A stretch of 64,000 nucleotides of DNA, from the NCBI GenBank assembly GCA_037953745.1, contig JBAKBP010013132.1, forward strand, positions 1 to 64,000. The letters run 5' to 3'. Under the pieces are notes generated by a model. It worked only from the letters and a program-made list of their open reading frames with translations. It was not told the DNA's origin and did not search any database. Shown one piece after another: positions 33,604-44,726 of the stretch. Every line of letters starts with the position of its first letter. Position 1 is the first letter of the stretch. This stretch comes from Lithodes maja (lineage: Eukaryota; Arthropoda; Malacostraca; Decapoda; Lithodidae). The position numbers and the translations under genes were made by a program.

Positions 33604-34829
33604 CCCACAAACGACGACCGTCCTCTATAGAGGTTTTTGTGGTGCACTGCGACCGTCCTCAATAGATCTAGAACATAAACAAAAATGTAAACACCCCAGT
33701 GGCACTCAAAACAAAGCAATTTGTGATTAACCCGGGAACTGCGGGAAGACTCTTAAGAGTTCCCCCGGCGGACTGCAGGAAGACTCTTAAGAGTCAGAGA
33801 AAAAAAAATCAACTTTAAACATAATTTTTTTTTTTTTTTTTTTTTTTTTTTGCCCCTGGGCCATGCAAAATATCACTCCTCTACCTCCCCTCCTTCCCCA
33901 CTTTCCTCCCCTCCTTCAGTTATCACCTATTTTCCCTGTTATTCCCTTATTCTGAGGTATATTTTCGTGCTAACATTAGCGAGTTGCAAGCAGGGCATTG
34001 TCATCACTGTTAGCAAGCGAGTGCAAGAGAGAGAGAGAGAGTATCGATCGACTGTGTCTCAGTGGCCTTGGGGGAAATTGGCGGGAAAGCAGGGTGCCTC
34101 ACCCATACATTACATAACTCGCGGCCTGTATCTCCGATTTTGACCATCCAAACGCTGTTTTCACTCGTTTTATTGTTGTAACAGGTTAATACCTTTATAA
34201 TCAACCCATAATAGGCACGTATGGATAAGTATTAATGCTATTTATGGTAAAATTAATATTTTAGTGATGGAAACCGCTCAAATACATGCGCACAGGCAGA
34301 GGTGTCTAATTACCCCCATGCGCACTTAAGAGGTTAAGTAAAATTATTCCTCTCCATTACTTGCTGCCACTCCTCCATATGTGTCCCCCCTCCTTTTCCC
34401 CCCTATTCAATTATCAGCTACTTTTCATCTTATTCCCCCTTTTATCAGGGAATTTTTGGCGCGAATTTCCCTCACGCGGTCTCTTTAACCTGGGCGAGGC
34501 AGCTAGAGATCCTTTCAACACAAACACTTCTACTGTAAGGCCTCAGTTTCGCTCTAGAGCTCGGAGAGGGAGGGTGTACGCCACCTGGCCTCTCGTCTCA
34601 TGATACGACCAGGCGGCAATAATACGTCTCCCCCCCCCCGCCCCCAAATGCTATCCTCACTTCTTTTATTGCTCTTAAATGTTCATATGTTCATATTAAA
34701 AGTATAATAGTTACATATGGATAAATAATAGTGATATATATGGAAAATATGACGTTTTTCATCAGAATTGAACTAAATACCTTCGCGCGGTGGTACCCTT
34801 GGAACTCCCATAGCTTCGCACTATATGAG
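33604..34829. mobile_element. Older T-type TTAA element, host of a second TTAA element
   Basis: It is flanked by TTAA on both sides within the CR1-like LINE. Removing the inner copy (33731-34334 plus one TTAA) leaves 618 bp, close to the 600-631 bp of the other T elements. Its right half shares the pyrimidine tract, the GGGAATTTTTGGCGCGAA block and the CCAGGCGGCAATA block with 8237-8600. Confidence 0.6.
33731..34334 (+). mobile_element. T element, copy 1 (TTAA-flanked, 604 bp)
   Basis: TTAA lies at 33727-33730 and 34335-34338. The left end is CCCGGGAACTGCGGG, followed by two direct GGGAAGACTCTTAAGAG modules and a CCCCCGGCGGACTGC spacer, then a T-run. The right end is ATGCGCACTTAAGAGG. Copies lie at 44727, 59075 and 62959. 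It has no coding frame. Confidence 0.8.
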
Positions 34830-35043
34830 TTAATATATTTAATTATCTAAGACTCTCCTTGTATGGTTTGTTCTTTAGGCTAGGTATCATTTTGGCAATT
34901 CTACGTTGAGCTCATTCTATCTTTTTGGTAGTAAGGGCACCAGGATTGAATGCAGTATTCCAGAAGAGGGCAGACTAAGGAATTGTAAAGAGTTAGGTTT
35001 ACTTCTTTGGATTTATGCTCAAATGACCTGCCTATAAAGACAG

Positions 35044-35213
35044 AATCAGTCTTTCCCTCTTCCTATGATTTTAACTGCTTCAAACTCTGTGTGTCCAGGC
35101 ATTTTGGCTTGAACGTCCTTTGGTTTTGGCCCTGTCACTCTATCAACTCTCTACAGGCAGTTCTGCCTTTAGCCTTACTCACATAGAAAAAAATAAATAA
35201 ATAAATAAACGTC
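35044..35213 (+). pseudogene. Family P LINE, 3' end only
   Basis: It begins within the family P C-terminal region and matches GCTTCAAACTCTGTGTGTCC and TTTTGGCCCTGTCACTCT of the 3' UTR. It ends ACTCACATAGAAAAAAATAAATAAATAAATAAA, an A-rich repeat tail. It is a severely 5'-truncated insertion next to the CR1-like fragment. Confidence 0.7.
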
Positions 35214-35239
35214 AGGGAGGCTACATCTCGTCTCCTGTG

Positions 35240-36260
35240 ATTTTTATGGGCATCAGATGTGCGTGAGGAGGAATTTAAGGAAGAGTTCAAAAGAATAGTA
35301 GGACTTGGATAGTAGGCTTGGAAGGGTTTGACTTGGCAGAATGGAGAAAGTTACAGAGATGAACAAGTCATTAGGTAAGAGGTTTGTGCAGCATGTGAGG
35401 AGGTGTGTGGGGTTAGAAGAATGGGGTATCGGAGGAAGAAGAATGGAAGTAGTGGAGGAGATGGAGATCAGGAGGTCAGAAGTGTGTGAACTGTGATTCT
35501 TCGAAAAGGGTAAAGATGGGTAAAGCATCATGGATAGATGGAGTGTGCATTGAGATGTTGAGGTATGGTGGTGAGCTAATGATTGAATGGATATGGAAAA
35601 GGTGTAGACTAGCATAATAGAAGGGAAGTGAGCCCGAAGACAGCTTATGGCTGGTTTGACTGACTTCGAAGACTGGAAATCAGGCGTAATCGTCCTCCTG
35701 TATAAATGTAAAGGGAAGAGAGGAGTGTGTGATAATCACAGGGGGATATGTTTCCTAAGCATAGTAGGAAAGATGAACAGTAGGGTAGTGATCAAGGGAG
35801 TGAGAATGAGAATGGAGAAATGGGTAGGTGAGGAGCAGGGTGGGTTTAGGAAGGGAAGAGGGTGTGTGGACCAGATGTTTACCTTGAAATATGTTGTTAA
35901 GAAATATTTGGAGAAGGAGCAAAAGGCAAAAGTTGTGTGCTGCCTTAATGGGCTTGTAGAAAGCCTGATTCATAGTTGATAGAGAAGGTTTGTGGAAAGT
36001 ATTGATAATATATGGAGTAGTTGGTAGGTTGCTGAAAGCAGTGAGGATGCAAGGTGCGATAGTTGCATGTGGATAATGAACAGAGTGAGTTCATTGAAAT
36101 GAATGTAAGGTTAAAGAAATGGTGTGCGATGTTCCCATACTTCTTCAATATATACTGTATATGGATGGATTTATGAAAAAAATACAAGGAAGAACAGTGG
36201 ATGTTGGTGTACTCCTAATAAGGGAAGGGAGGGAGTGAAAGTTGCCTGAGCTGCTATTTA
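35240..36260 (+). pseudogene. Old GATA-tail LINE relative, left half (RT)
   Basis: Recognisable pieces: I-R-R-S-E-V (35470), D-G-V near 35540, M-L-R-Y-G-G-E (35555), V-L-L-Y-K-C-K-G-K-R-G-V-C-D-N-H-R-G-I-C-F-L-S (35690-35757), E-E-Q-G-G-F-R-K-G-R-G-C-V-D-Q (35835), and P-E-L-L at the catalytic F-A-D-D site, where it is cut at 36260. It is more decayed than the copies at 24290 and 45475. The right half is at 42269-43034. Confidence 0.75.
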
Positions 36261-36939
36261 CATACATACATACATAGCATCTTAAGACTGAGTGCTCCAC
36301 ACATACGTGTAGTTTCAGTATCTTGTCCTAATGGCGGCGTTCCAGGCAACCATGTTAAGGGCTGCTTCACTTGTCAAGTTTTTGGATTTGAGATCGGCAG
36401 GTATAGTCAGATCCCAGGTCTTCTTCGGTCCACCCCTTGGTGCAGCTCCCTCCACAATCACAGACCTGCAATTTTTTCACCCAATTGTGTTCATCCATTC
36501 TCTCCACATGTCCATACCATCCCAGTCTACTTGTACGCATCACCTCGCTAATACTCTTTATACCTAAACGTCTCCTCAGCTCATCATTTGTTAGTCTATC
36601 CTGCAGCCTGGCCCCACACATCCATCTCACCATTCTCATCTCATTACGTTCCATTCTGTTGACATCCTCTACTTTAACGGCTCATGTTTCTGATGCATAC
36701 TCCATTGCACTTCTAACACATGAGGCATACACCTTACCCTTCAGGGGGAGAGGCATTCTTTTTATGGTCAGAATTGGCACCAGTTCTCTGAACTTCCCCC
36801 AGCCACATCTAATTCTAGCGACAGTGGCAGCCTCGACCCCACCACCGGCAGAGATGGTATCTCCGAAGCAACAATACTTGTCCACCAGCTCCAATGACTC
36901 ATTTCCAAAATTTACAGCCACAGGATCATCACTTAACTT
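36261..36939 (-). pseudogene. RTE-like LINE, 3' fragment 1
   Basis: On the minus strand it starts at G-D-D-P-V-A-V-N-F-G-N-E-S (5'-truncated) and keeps K-G-K-V-Y-A-S-C-V-R-S-A, M-C-G-A-R-L-Q-D-R-L and W-Y-G-H-V-E-R-M-D. It ends in a (TATG)n tail at 36261-36275. TGAGCTGCTATTTA (36247-36260) and TGAGCTGTTATTTA (36940-36953) flank it as a 14-bp target duplication with one mismatch. Confidence 0.8.
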
Positions 36940-36953
36940 TGAGCTGTTATTTA

Positions 36954-38772
36954 CATACATACATACATAGCATCTTAAGACTGAGTGCTCCACACATACG
37001 TGCAGTTTCAGTATCTTGTCCTAATGGCGGCGTTCCAGGCAACCCTGTTAAAGGCTGCTTCACTTGTCAAGTTTTTGGATTTGAGATTGGCAGGTATAGT
37101 CAGATTCCAGGTCTTCGTCGGTCCACCCCTTGGTGCAGCTCCCTCCACAATCACAGACCTGCAATTTTTTCACCCAATTTTGTTCATCCATTCTCTCCAC
37201 ATGTCCATACCATCCCAGTCTACTTGTATGCATCACCTCGCTAATACTCTTTATACCTAAACGTCTCCTCGGCTCATCATTTGTTAGTCTATCCTGCAGC
37301 CTGGCCCCACACATCCATCTCACCATTCTCATCTCATTACGTTCCATTCTGTTGACATCCTCTACTTTAACGGCCCATGTTTCTGATGCATACTCCATTG
37401 CCCTTCTAACACATGAGGCATACACCTTACCCTTCAGGGGGAGAGGCATTCTTGTTATGGTCAGAATTGGCACCAGTTCTCTGAACTTCCCCCAGCCACA
37501 TCTAATTCTAGCGACAGTGGCAGCCTCGACCCCACCACCGGCAGAGATGGTATCTCTGAAGCAACAATACTTGTCCACCAGCTCCAATGACTCAATTCCA
37601 AAATTCACAGCCACAGGATCATCACTTAACACAAGCTCGCCTTTGCACACTACGCAATCCTTTGGCAGGAATTCCTTTATTCTACTACAGTGCTTACTCC
37701 CATGGTGCAGCCAACGTCGACAGATGCTACATTGAATCGAGTTAGCGCCCACACCCTTTCCACACACTGCACATGGGTATGCACTTCTCTTTTCCACATT
37801 GCCTCATCTCAATCTACAATGCATAACCTTGGTTTTGTTTACATTGACTCTTAAACCCTTGCTCGCCATGCCCTCTCTCCATCTTCTGAATTTGGCCTCA
37901 GCATCTTGCATATTATCAGCTATTAGGACTAAATCGTTTGCGTAAAACAGTTCCAACGATATTCCGCCTCTAAAAACTCTAGACAGTGCCTCCAGGACCA
38001 TAATAAAGAGGAGGGGGCTTAACACTGAACCCTGATGAATTCCAACACGAACTGCGAACTCATCACTCAGTACACCCTTCACCCTCACCGCACTTCGCGA
38101 ATCCTCATACATCTTCATTATCACATGCACCAGCCACTCTTCCACACCAAGTTTCCTCATAGCCCACTGCACAACATCTCTAGGTACCCTGTCAAAGGCC
38201 TTCTACAGGTCTTCAAACACAAAGTAAAGATCCCTGCCTTTTAGTAAGTATCTTTCCTGTATCTGCCTGACTATGAAGATAGCATCGGTTGTACACATCC
38301 TGGCATAAAACCAAACTGCATATCATCAATGTAGATGCTTTGCCTGATCAAACCCTCAAAGACTCTCTCACAGACCTTCATGATTTGGTCAAGCATTTTC
38401 AGGCCCCTATAATTACCTCTATCTAGTGCATCCCCTTTTCTTTTGCATATATTTACTATTACATTTTTGTGTAAATCCTCAGGATTTTCTCATCTGTAAT
38501 AGGCTAATGGTGTTTATCAACTCAGTGACTAAGTTGACACCAGTCTCCCCTGAGGCTTTTATCATCTCAGCGACAATGTCAGAGCACCCTGGAGCTTTAC
38601 CTTCCTTCATTTTATTGATTTCGTCGCTCACTACAGCTGGTGCTATCAAGGGAGGGGGTCCAGATATTGGTTTTTCGATACAAAGCTGTTCCTTATCCCA
38701 TTCAAACTCTACATTTAGCAATCGTTCATAGTGTGCCTTCCATGCTTCTCTGATTTCAGACCTACTGAACCT
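36954..38772 (-). pseudogene. RTE-like LINE, longer copy with zinc-binding insert in RT
   Basis: In order on the minus strand: K-M-K-E-G-K-A-P-G-C-S-D-I-V (about 38620), a frameshifted middle, then 38172-37804 with G-I-H-Q-G-S-V-L-S-P and Y-A-N-D-L-V-L-I (catalytic Y-A-D-D changed to Y-A-N-D). After a stop at 37804-37806, the 245-codon frame 37797-37060 holds a cysteine/histidine-rich module (C-A-V-C...C-S-I-C...H...C...C-V-V-C), then Y-C-C-F-R-D-T-I-S-A-G-G-G and the C-terminal W-Y-G-H-V-E-R-M-D. The tail is (TATG)n. The D-to-N change and the stop make it inactive. Confidence 0.85.
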
Positions 38773-38779
38773 TACTAGG

Positions 38780-41283
38780 CCATCTATCTATCCATTGCCT
38801 GACGCCGCGATCCCCGAAGGGTGGCCACGAACGAACCGCCCCCTTGCATCTCTGTCCCCAGTCAGTCGACGCCCCTCCTCCCAACTAGCACCACCTTCAA
38901 CCATGTACTTCCTCGCTCCATCCTTCCACCTCTCTTTTGGTTTACCTATTCCTCTCTGTCCTTCCACCTCGCTCTCGTACACCTTTTTAGTCATTCTCTC
39001 GCTTTCCATATGTTCCATATGGCCGAACTATCTCAAGGTGTTCCTTTTCACACTTTCAAGCACATCTACCTCCACATCACACCTCCTTCCTACTTCCTCA
39101 TTCGTCTGTCTATCCCTCCATGTAACTTTGCACGCACTTCTCAAGTAACTTTTCCACCCCTCTCACTCTTGGTCTGAGTTTCTTCTCAAACGTCCATGCT
39201 TCGCTTCTGTAAGTCAGTATCGGGATTACCACACTGTCATGCGAGGACTTCTTTACTTCCATACTGACCACCCTATTTCTTGTTACTGCTTTCAGCGTTC
39301 CTACAACCTTATTCCCCTGTTGAAACCTCTTCCTCACTTCTTCATCCATAGTCCCATCTTTACTCAACACACTGCCCAGATACTTAACCCTTAAAAATTG
39401 GGTCCTTTTGTAACACTACTACCTCTGCCAAGCGGGCAGATTTACGCTAAACGAGCTTCATTCCATGCTCCTTTTCATGCATAAAGAAGAGCCAGAGCGT
39501 AACACAAATATGTGTCCATGAAAGGGCGATAATAGAGTTTTCCAATGACACCAGAACCATCCTTGTACGACAACAGGTTCTCTTGCAATGATCGTGCAAC
39601 ACGAAGGGAAAAAACCTAAAATACAGTAATTTCATCAGTTTTACCCTGTATCGTGGGACCAGGGATGTGGTGTGGTGTGAAATGAGGTGTCAGTGGCGGG
39701 ACTAGGTCCATGCCGGCCGGTCAGAGCCCGCCTGTGGTCCTCCCACCGAATGGACTCTCTCTCAGAGCCGATAATGTGCTCAACATCTCATACGACTTAA
39801 GTCCGGACCCGCTGGTTAGGCCATGGTTCTCGAAGCTACTTAAGTCGGGTCACGCTACTAAGGTGTTAAATGAGCTGACAATCTCCATAGCCTGACCATT
39901 CAACTTCACCTCACACTCTGTGGCTTCACCCTTTCGAAGACCATAAGCTTGCTCTTCCCCGCATTTACCTTCAGATTCCGTTTTTCACACACTGTTCCAA
40001 ACAGACCCTGCAACTCCCATTCATTATCGCTCATCAGAACTGTATCATCAGCAAACAGCAGTACAGGCAGCTTCCACTCATTTCCCTCCCTTATTAGCGA
40101 TACACCAACATCCACTGCTCTTCCTTGTATTTTTTTTCATGACTCCATCCATATATATAGTAAACAACCACGGAAACATCGCACACCCCTGTTTCAACCC
40201 AACATTCACGTCAAAGAACTCGCTCTGCTCATTCTCCACACATACTGCCGCCTTTGCACCCTCATATATGCTCTTCACTGTTTTCAGCAACTTGCCATCT
40301 ACTCCGTATATTCTAAGTACTTTCCACATTCCTTCTCTAGCCACTCTGTCATAGGCCTTCTCCAAGTCCATAAAGGCAACATACACCTTTTGTTGTTTCT
40401 ACAGGTATTTCTCCACAACACAATTCAGGGTAAAAATCTGATCTACAAATCCTCTTCCCTTCATAAACCTCCCTGCTCGTCACCTATCCATATCTCCATT
40501 CTCTACTGTACACCTTCCCTACTATGCTTAGAAGACATATTCCTCGGTGGTTACCACGCATTTCTCTTTCCCCTTTACCCTTATATAAGGGGACTATTAT
40601 GACTGTCTTCCAGTCATCAGGTGCACTCCCCTTCTCCCATGCTAGTTTACACATTTTTCATACCCATTCGATTACTATCTCACCACCATACCTCAACATT
40701 TCCCCACACACTCCATCTGTTCCTGGTGCTTTCCCGAACTTCACTCTTTCATGGCTTCCCACACTTCTGACCTCCTGATCCCCACCTCCTCCTCCACTAC
40801 TTCTCTTCTTCTCTCTCCCATACCCCATCCAACTATGTTTGCTCACGCCTCATTCCTTACATTTAGCAATTCGTTGAAGTACTCCCTCCATCTTTCGACT
40901 CTCTCTTGCTTCTCGACTAGCATTCTCCCATTCTTATCTTTCACACCCTTACTGTTTCCCTTTCTACCTTCCCTAACTTTCTTGACTTCTTTCCAGAACA
41001 GTTTCTTACACTCCCTCCATTTTACACTTAGATTCCTTCCAAATTCCTCATCTACTCTTCTCTCACTTTCCTTCACTACTCTCTTCACCACTCTCTTTCT
41101 CTCCACGTACCTCGCTCATTTCTGACTTTCCAAATCTTCATTCCCTCTACTACCCAACCACTTTTTATATGCTTTCTTCTTGTCTTCTACAGCTATTTTT
41201 ACCTCTTCTGTCCACCATGCTTTACCTTTCACTCCCCTCCCTCTTCTCCTTACTCCACACACCCCCTTACTAGGCTGCTTGTT
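38780..41283 (-). pseudogene. GATA-tail LINE, minus copy, interrupted by M1
   Basis: From 41283 down: K-A-W-W-T-E-E-V near 41215, E-R-W-R-E-Y-F-N-E-L-L-N-V (about 40870), G-K-A-P-G-T-D-G-V-C-G-E-M-L (about 40720), a decayed R-K-G-R region, Y-V-A-F-M-D-L-E-K-A-Y-D-R-V (40386-40345), V-L-L-F-A-D-D-T-V-L-M (about 40065), then, after the 39388-39865 insertion, M-L-S-K-D-G-T-M-D-E-E-V (39370) and M-E-H-M-E-S-E-R-M-T-K-K (39018). The 3' end is the GGCCACCC...GGCGTCAGGCAATGG block and a short GATA tail at 38785. Frameshifts are frequent. Confidence 0.82.
39388..39865. mobile_element. TTAA-flanked short DNA element, family M1, copy 2
   Basis: The 478-bp element lies between TTAA at 39384-39387 and 39866-39869. 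Its ends are CCCTTAAAAATTGGG and, reversed, CACCTTAGTAGCG. Removing the element and one TTAA restores the host LINE without gain or loss compared with the copy at 45475-47228. It is inverse to copy 1 and almost the same length (479 bp). Confidence 0.85.
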
Positions 41284-41287
41284 AAAA

Positions 41288-42268
41288 ATAAAATAAAATC
41301 AGACTGAAAGTGTTCATCTCCGCAATGACTGTGGTCAGAAAACTAAATGATATTACTATGTACGATACTAAAATGGTCACATTACTCGGGCACAAACGCA
41401 ATTAGTCGCGGGTTCATGTCAAGATATTTGTCAAGGCGATATTTGAATGTTTGGACTGTATGGCACTTTATTCCCCAAGTTGACCACTCTGTTGAAAAAT
41501 AAGTGCTTTGCTTTGTGTGAATGAAACACCTTTCCAAGCATTTTGTAACCATTATTTCTTGTGTAATTTGAGTTATCTAGTGTGAAGTAGGCTACTTACT
41601 TGCATCCATGTTGTCATGGCCTTTGATAATTTTTAAAACTTGGATTAGGTCCCCTCTCATTCTGCAGTTTGTTAAAGTAAATAGGTTTAACTCTTTTAGT
41701 CGTTCCTCATACGGTTTGCTTCTTAGTCTAGGAATCATTTTAGTTACTCTCCATTGCACTGCACTCTCTCTAGTTTTTCAATGTCTTTCAATGGCTACCA
41801 AAACTGGACACAATATTCCAAATGCGGACGAACTAATTAATTATATAGAGTGCATCTTCGGATCTGTATTCAAAAGATCTCCCAATGAAGCCAATAATGT
41901 TATTTGTTTTTTTTTACAACTTCAGCGACTTGTTGGGCAGGTTTTAAATTACTTTTTATAGTTTCTCTCAGGTCTGTTTCTTTATTTACGTTCCTTAGTT
42001 GAATTTCGTTAATCGAATAGTTTGCACTTTAATTTTTACTGCCGATGTGGAGCACTTTGCATTTATCTATATTGAAATTCATCTGCCATGTCTGAGCCCA
42101 GTTAGATAGCTTGTCTAGATCATTCTGAATCTCTTTTATGTGCGATGCCGAGTTTACTTTGCTTGCAATTTTTGTGTCATCAGCAAATTTCTAGATTCTT
42201 CATGATAGCCCATCATCAATGTCATTAATATAAATAAGAAAAATAATTGGACCGAGAACTGAGCCTTG
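41288..42268 (-). pseudogene. CR1-like LINE, 3' half, 5'-truncated
   Basis: On the minus strand: S-V-L-G-P-I-I-F-L-I-Y-I-N-D-I-D-D (from 42268), a shift, then K-F-A-D-D-T-K-I-A-S (about 42185), W-Q-M-N-F-N-I-D-K-C-K-V-L-H-I-G (about 42085), and a C-terminal region down to 41430. The tail is AT-rich with AAAAT repeats (41285-41300). It resembles, but is not the same family as, the CR1-like LINE at 14489. Confidence 0.75.
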
Positions 42269-43034
42269 ATGAGTGATGAGGAGTGGGAGTTGCAGGGTTT
42301 GGTAAATATTATTTGAACTGTGTGTGAGAAATGGAACATGAAAGTACATATGGGGAAGAGTAAGGTTATGAATTCTTTGAAAGTGGTGCAGTCATAGAGT
42401 GTGAGGTGAGGATTACTGGTCATGGTTCGGAGAATGTCAGCTTATTTATGTAATTGGGCAGTGTGATGAGTAAAGATAATATTGGATGAAGTGCAATAGA
42501 GGGTACAACAGAGGAAGAGGGTTGTAGGAATGCTAAAAGCAGTGACATGGAATAGGGTGGTGAGCATGGAAGCAAAGCAGTCATTGCATGATAGTATGGT
42601 AATCCTGACATTGACGTACAGGAGTGAAGCATGGACGTTTTGGGAGAGACATCAATTATGAGAGAGAGGGGTGGAAATTATTTACTTGAGAAGTGCGTAC
42701 ATATATAGACAGACGAATAAGGAAGTGAGAGAGCATTGTGATGTGGATGTAGGTGAGCTGGAGAATGGGAAAAGAAGGACTTTGAGATGGTTCGGCCATG
42801 TGGAACATATTGGGTGCGAGAGAATACTTAAGAAAGTATACGAGAGTGAGTTGAAAGGGCAGAGATGAAGATGCAGACCGAGAGTGAGTTGGAAGGATGG
42901 AGGTGAGAGGTATATGAATGAGAGTGATGTTGGGTGAGAGGAAGGGCACTGGCTGACGGAGGACAGTAGTGCATGGAGGTGATTCCTTCATGGCCATCCC
43001 TTTGGGGATAGTTGGCTGGCATTAGATAGATTAT
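42269..43034 (+). pseudogene. Old GATA-tail LINE relative, right half
   Basis: It resumes at M-S-D-E-E-W-E-L-Q-G-L-V-N, about 16 bp after the point where the left half is cut. It continues through K-S-K-V (42355), V-V-G-M-L-K-A-V (42527), R-W-F-G-H-V-E-H-I (42785) and the 3' UTR block CATGGCCATCCCTTTGGGGAT, ending TTAGATAGATTA at 43031. This places the 6-kb block 36261-42268 as an insertion. Confidence 0.72.
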
Positions 43035-43614
43035 AAAGATCTGGTTATAATTTGTCAGGTCATGCTGCTTTGTTTTTCTTGAATTACTTAAGGGTAACTT
43101 TTACTTCTTGAGTAGTAATGTTTGGTTGTAACCATTGTTACATTATTGTTAAGCGGGAAACTAGGCCTTTACAACGGCGCTTTCATGTTTCCATAGTTTG
43201 TGTCCTGCTTCTCAGTTATTCTTCTTTCTACTTGGTTCTTCTTCTTTCTCCTTTATAAACTTTTGATATATTATTTTCTTTATTTTCTGCTTCTCCAGTT
43301 GGTATTTCTATGCTTTTCTATTTTCTTGCAAACAATATGTATTGTCTTTTTTATCTTGGCTATATTCTGGCTACCAAACAATAAAGTTCCTAGTAACTGG
43401 TCCTCTTCTTCTATGAATGGTTGTCGGAATAAGGGATCCTTTATTCTTTACTCTATATATGCTGGGCACCACAGAGTGAAATGTTTTAGGTCCTATATCT
43501 CATCCCCCCACATATCGCACACTGTATCCTCCTGCACATCCATTTCTATCTTGTAGTCTTAGGTTGTTTGTTCTAGTTTAATATATTAAATTACTAATGC
43601 TGATTTGTTATCAT
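43035..43614. other. Mostly unassigned, with a short CR1-like RT piece
   Basis: On the minus strand 43110-43040 reads E-V-K-V-T-L-K and K-N-K-A-A-stop-P-D, like the RT block before the CR1 palm. The rest, AT-rich with a hydrophobic minus- and plus-frame, shows nothing recognisable. Confidence 0.4.
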
Positions 43615-44075
43615 ATTATAGGTTTGATCCGAGAAGGGATGAGAGAAAGTCCAATATTAATAAAGTGACCCCTTTATCAATGACGTACTGCCAATTATCA
43701 TATTTAGCATTCTTGCCCTCCAGGGAAGTCCTTTATAGGGACCACCCGTCGACCACAACAACAACCATACAATATATCTTCGGTGGCATGATTAACTTAA
43801 CTATGGAATGTCATATGAATCGGATGCCACTTTGAAAGGAAAAAAATATAATGATATAATCAAGAACAATTTAACTTCTGTCCATTCGCTTCTCATTTGT
43901 TACTTGTTCTAAACCAATGCATCGCTTCCTTCATGCACCTGCCCTTACCAATATCTCACGATAGGAACAGATGAATGGGAAGGGGCTGGAGGGAGGGTTA
44001 ATTTTGTCATTGATTACAGGGTCACTATATCAATATTATGTTTTCTCTCATCCCTTCGGGGATCAAACCTATAAT
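43615..44075. mobile_element. Foldback/MITE element with ~70-bp inverted ends, copy 1
   Basis: The left arm 43615-43684 (ATTATAGGTTTGATCC...) and right arm 44006-44075 (...GGATCAAACCTATAAT) are inverted repeats with scattered mismatches. The interior has no convincing gene. GTGACCC plus TCA.TGA modules occur at 43666 and 44086 in direct orientation and at 44020 inverted. The GAATGGGAAGGGG block near 43974 is shared with the copy at 60324-60819. Confidence 0.8.
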
Positions 44076-44722
44076 TTAACAGTGACCCTTCCATTTTGAA
44101 TACAAATGTATATAATTATATTCTCAGTAGGAGTGTACTTCTGATATACTCATTAATACATAGCTTGAATATTGTATGAAACATCTTACAGCTAGTTAAC
44201 ATGTACAGACTGTTGCATGACTAGGACAATACAAATGGCTTAATCTTAGACCGTCTTGGTGCCTGAATTATCTTTTGATACAGACTATTGTATTTTCTGA
44301 ACTTTTCTTGACTTTTGTTACATATACAGACTTATGTACGACTAGAAATTTACTATGTAACAGTATTTGGAATACAAACTTAACTTAATTTGTACAATTT
44401 TGTTTTATATTACATAGACATACTTAATACAACTGAGTATCACAAGAGATATTAAAGCCAAGTTCCTGCTCTTGCTTGCCCCCCTTTCTCCACTATTAGG
44501 GAACGTTAATTGTTTCTCCAAAGAAGGTGGTGAGCTCTTAGACAGGAACCCCAGGCCATGAGCCATAAAGGGTACAGTAGGCAATTGAGATTGAGATGGA
44601 ATAACGACTAGAGTTTGAGGGGAGATACAGTCTTAATTGGAATTGGTGTTAACTTTGAAGATAATGGTTTTTGAATTGTAATTTGTATAAGTGTCGTGGG
44701 CGACCAGTAACCTTCCCGACTC
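44076..44722. other. Unassigned AT-rich stretch
   Basis: I found no gene or clear repeat boundary. ACAGACT words recur near 44206, 44280 and 44326 but do not form a regular array. Confidence 0.4.
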
Positions 44723-44726
44723 TTAA

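Larger units (their letters stand above)
33345..35043 (-). pseudogene. CR1-like LINE 3' fragment, split by nested TTAA elements
   Basis: The right part (35043-34834, minus) resembles the CR1 segment just after the RT. It contains N-P-G-A-L near 34950 and R-I-A-K-M-I near 34895. The left part (33599-33345) reads F-K-I-I-K-G-I-E-N-M-N-Y-T-K-Y-F, then F-F-F-N-R-D-V-N-L-W-N-G-L-P, typical of CR1 C-termini. The two parts join at a TTAA (33600-33603 and 34830-34833) once the insert is removed. Confidence 0.7.

Noticed and set aside
43200..43556. Hydrophobic 118-codon plus frame as a membrane protein
   Set aside because: The sequence is AT-rich with T-runs, there is no conserved motif, and the surroundings are all decayed repeats.
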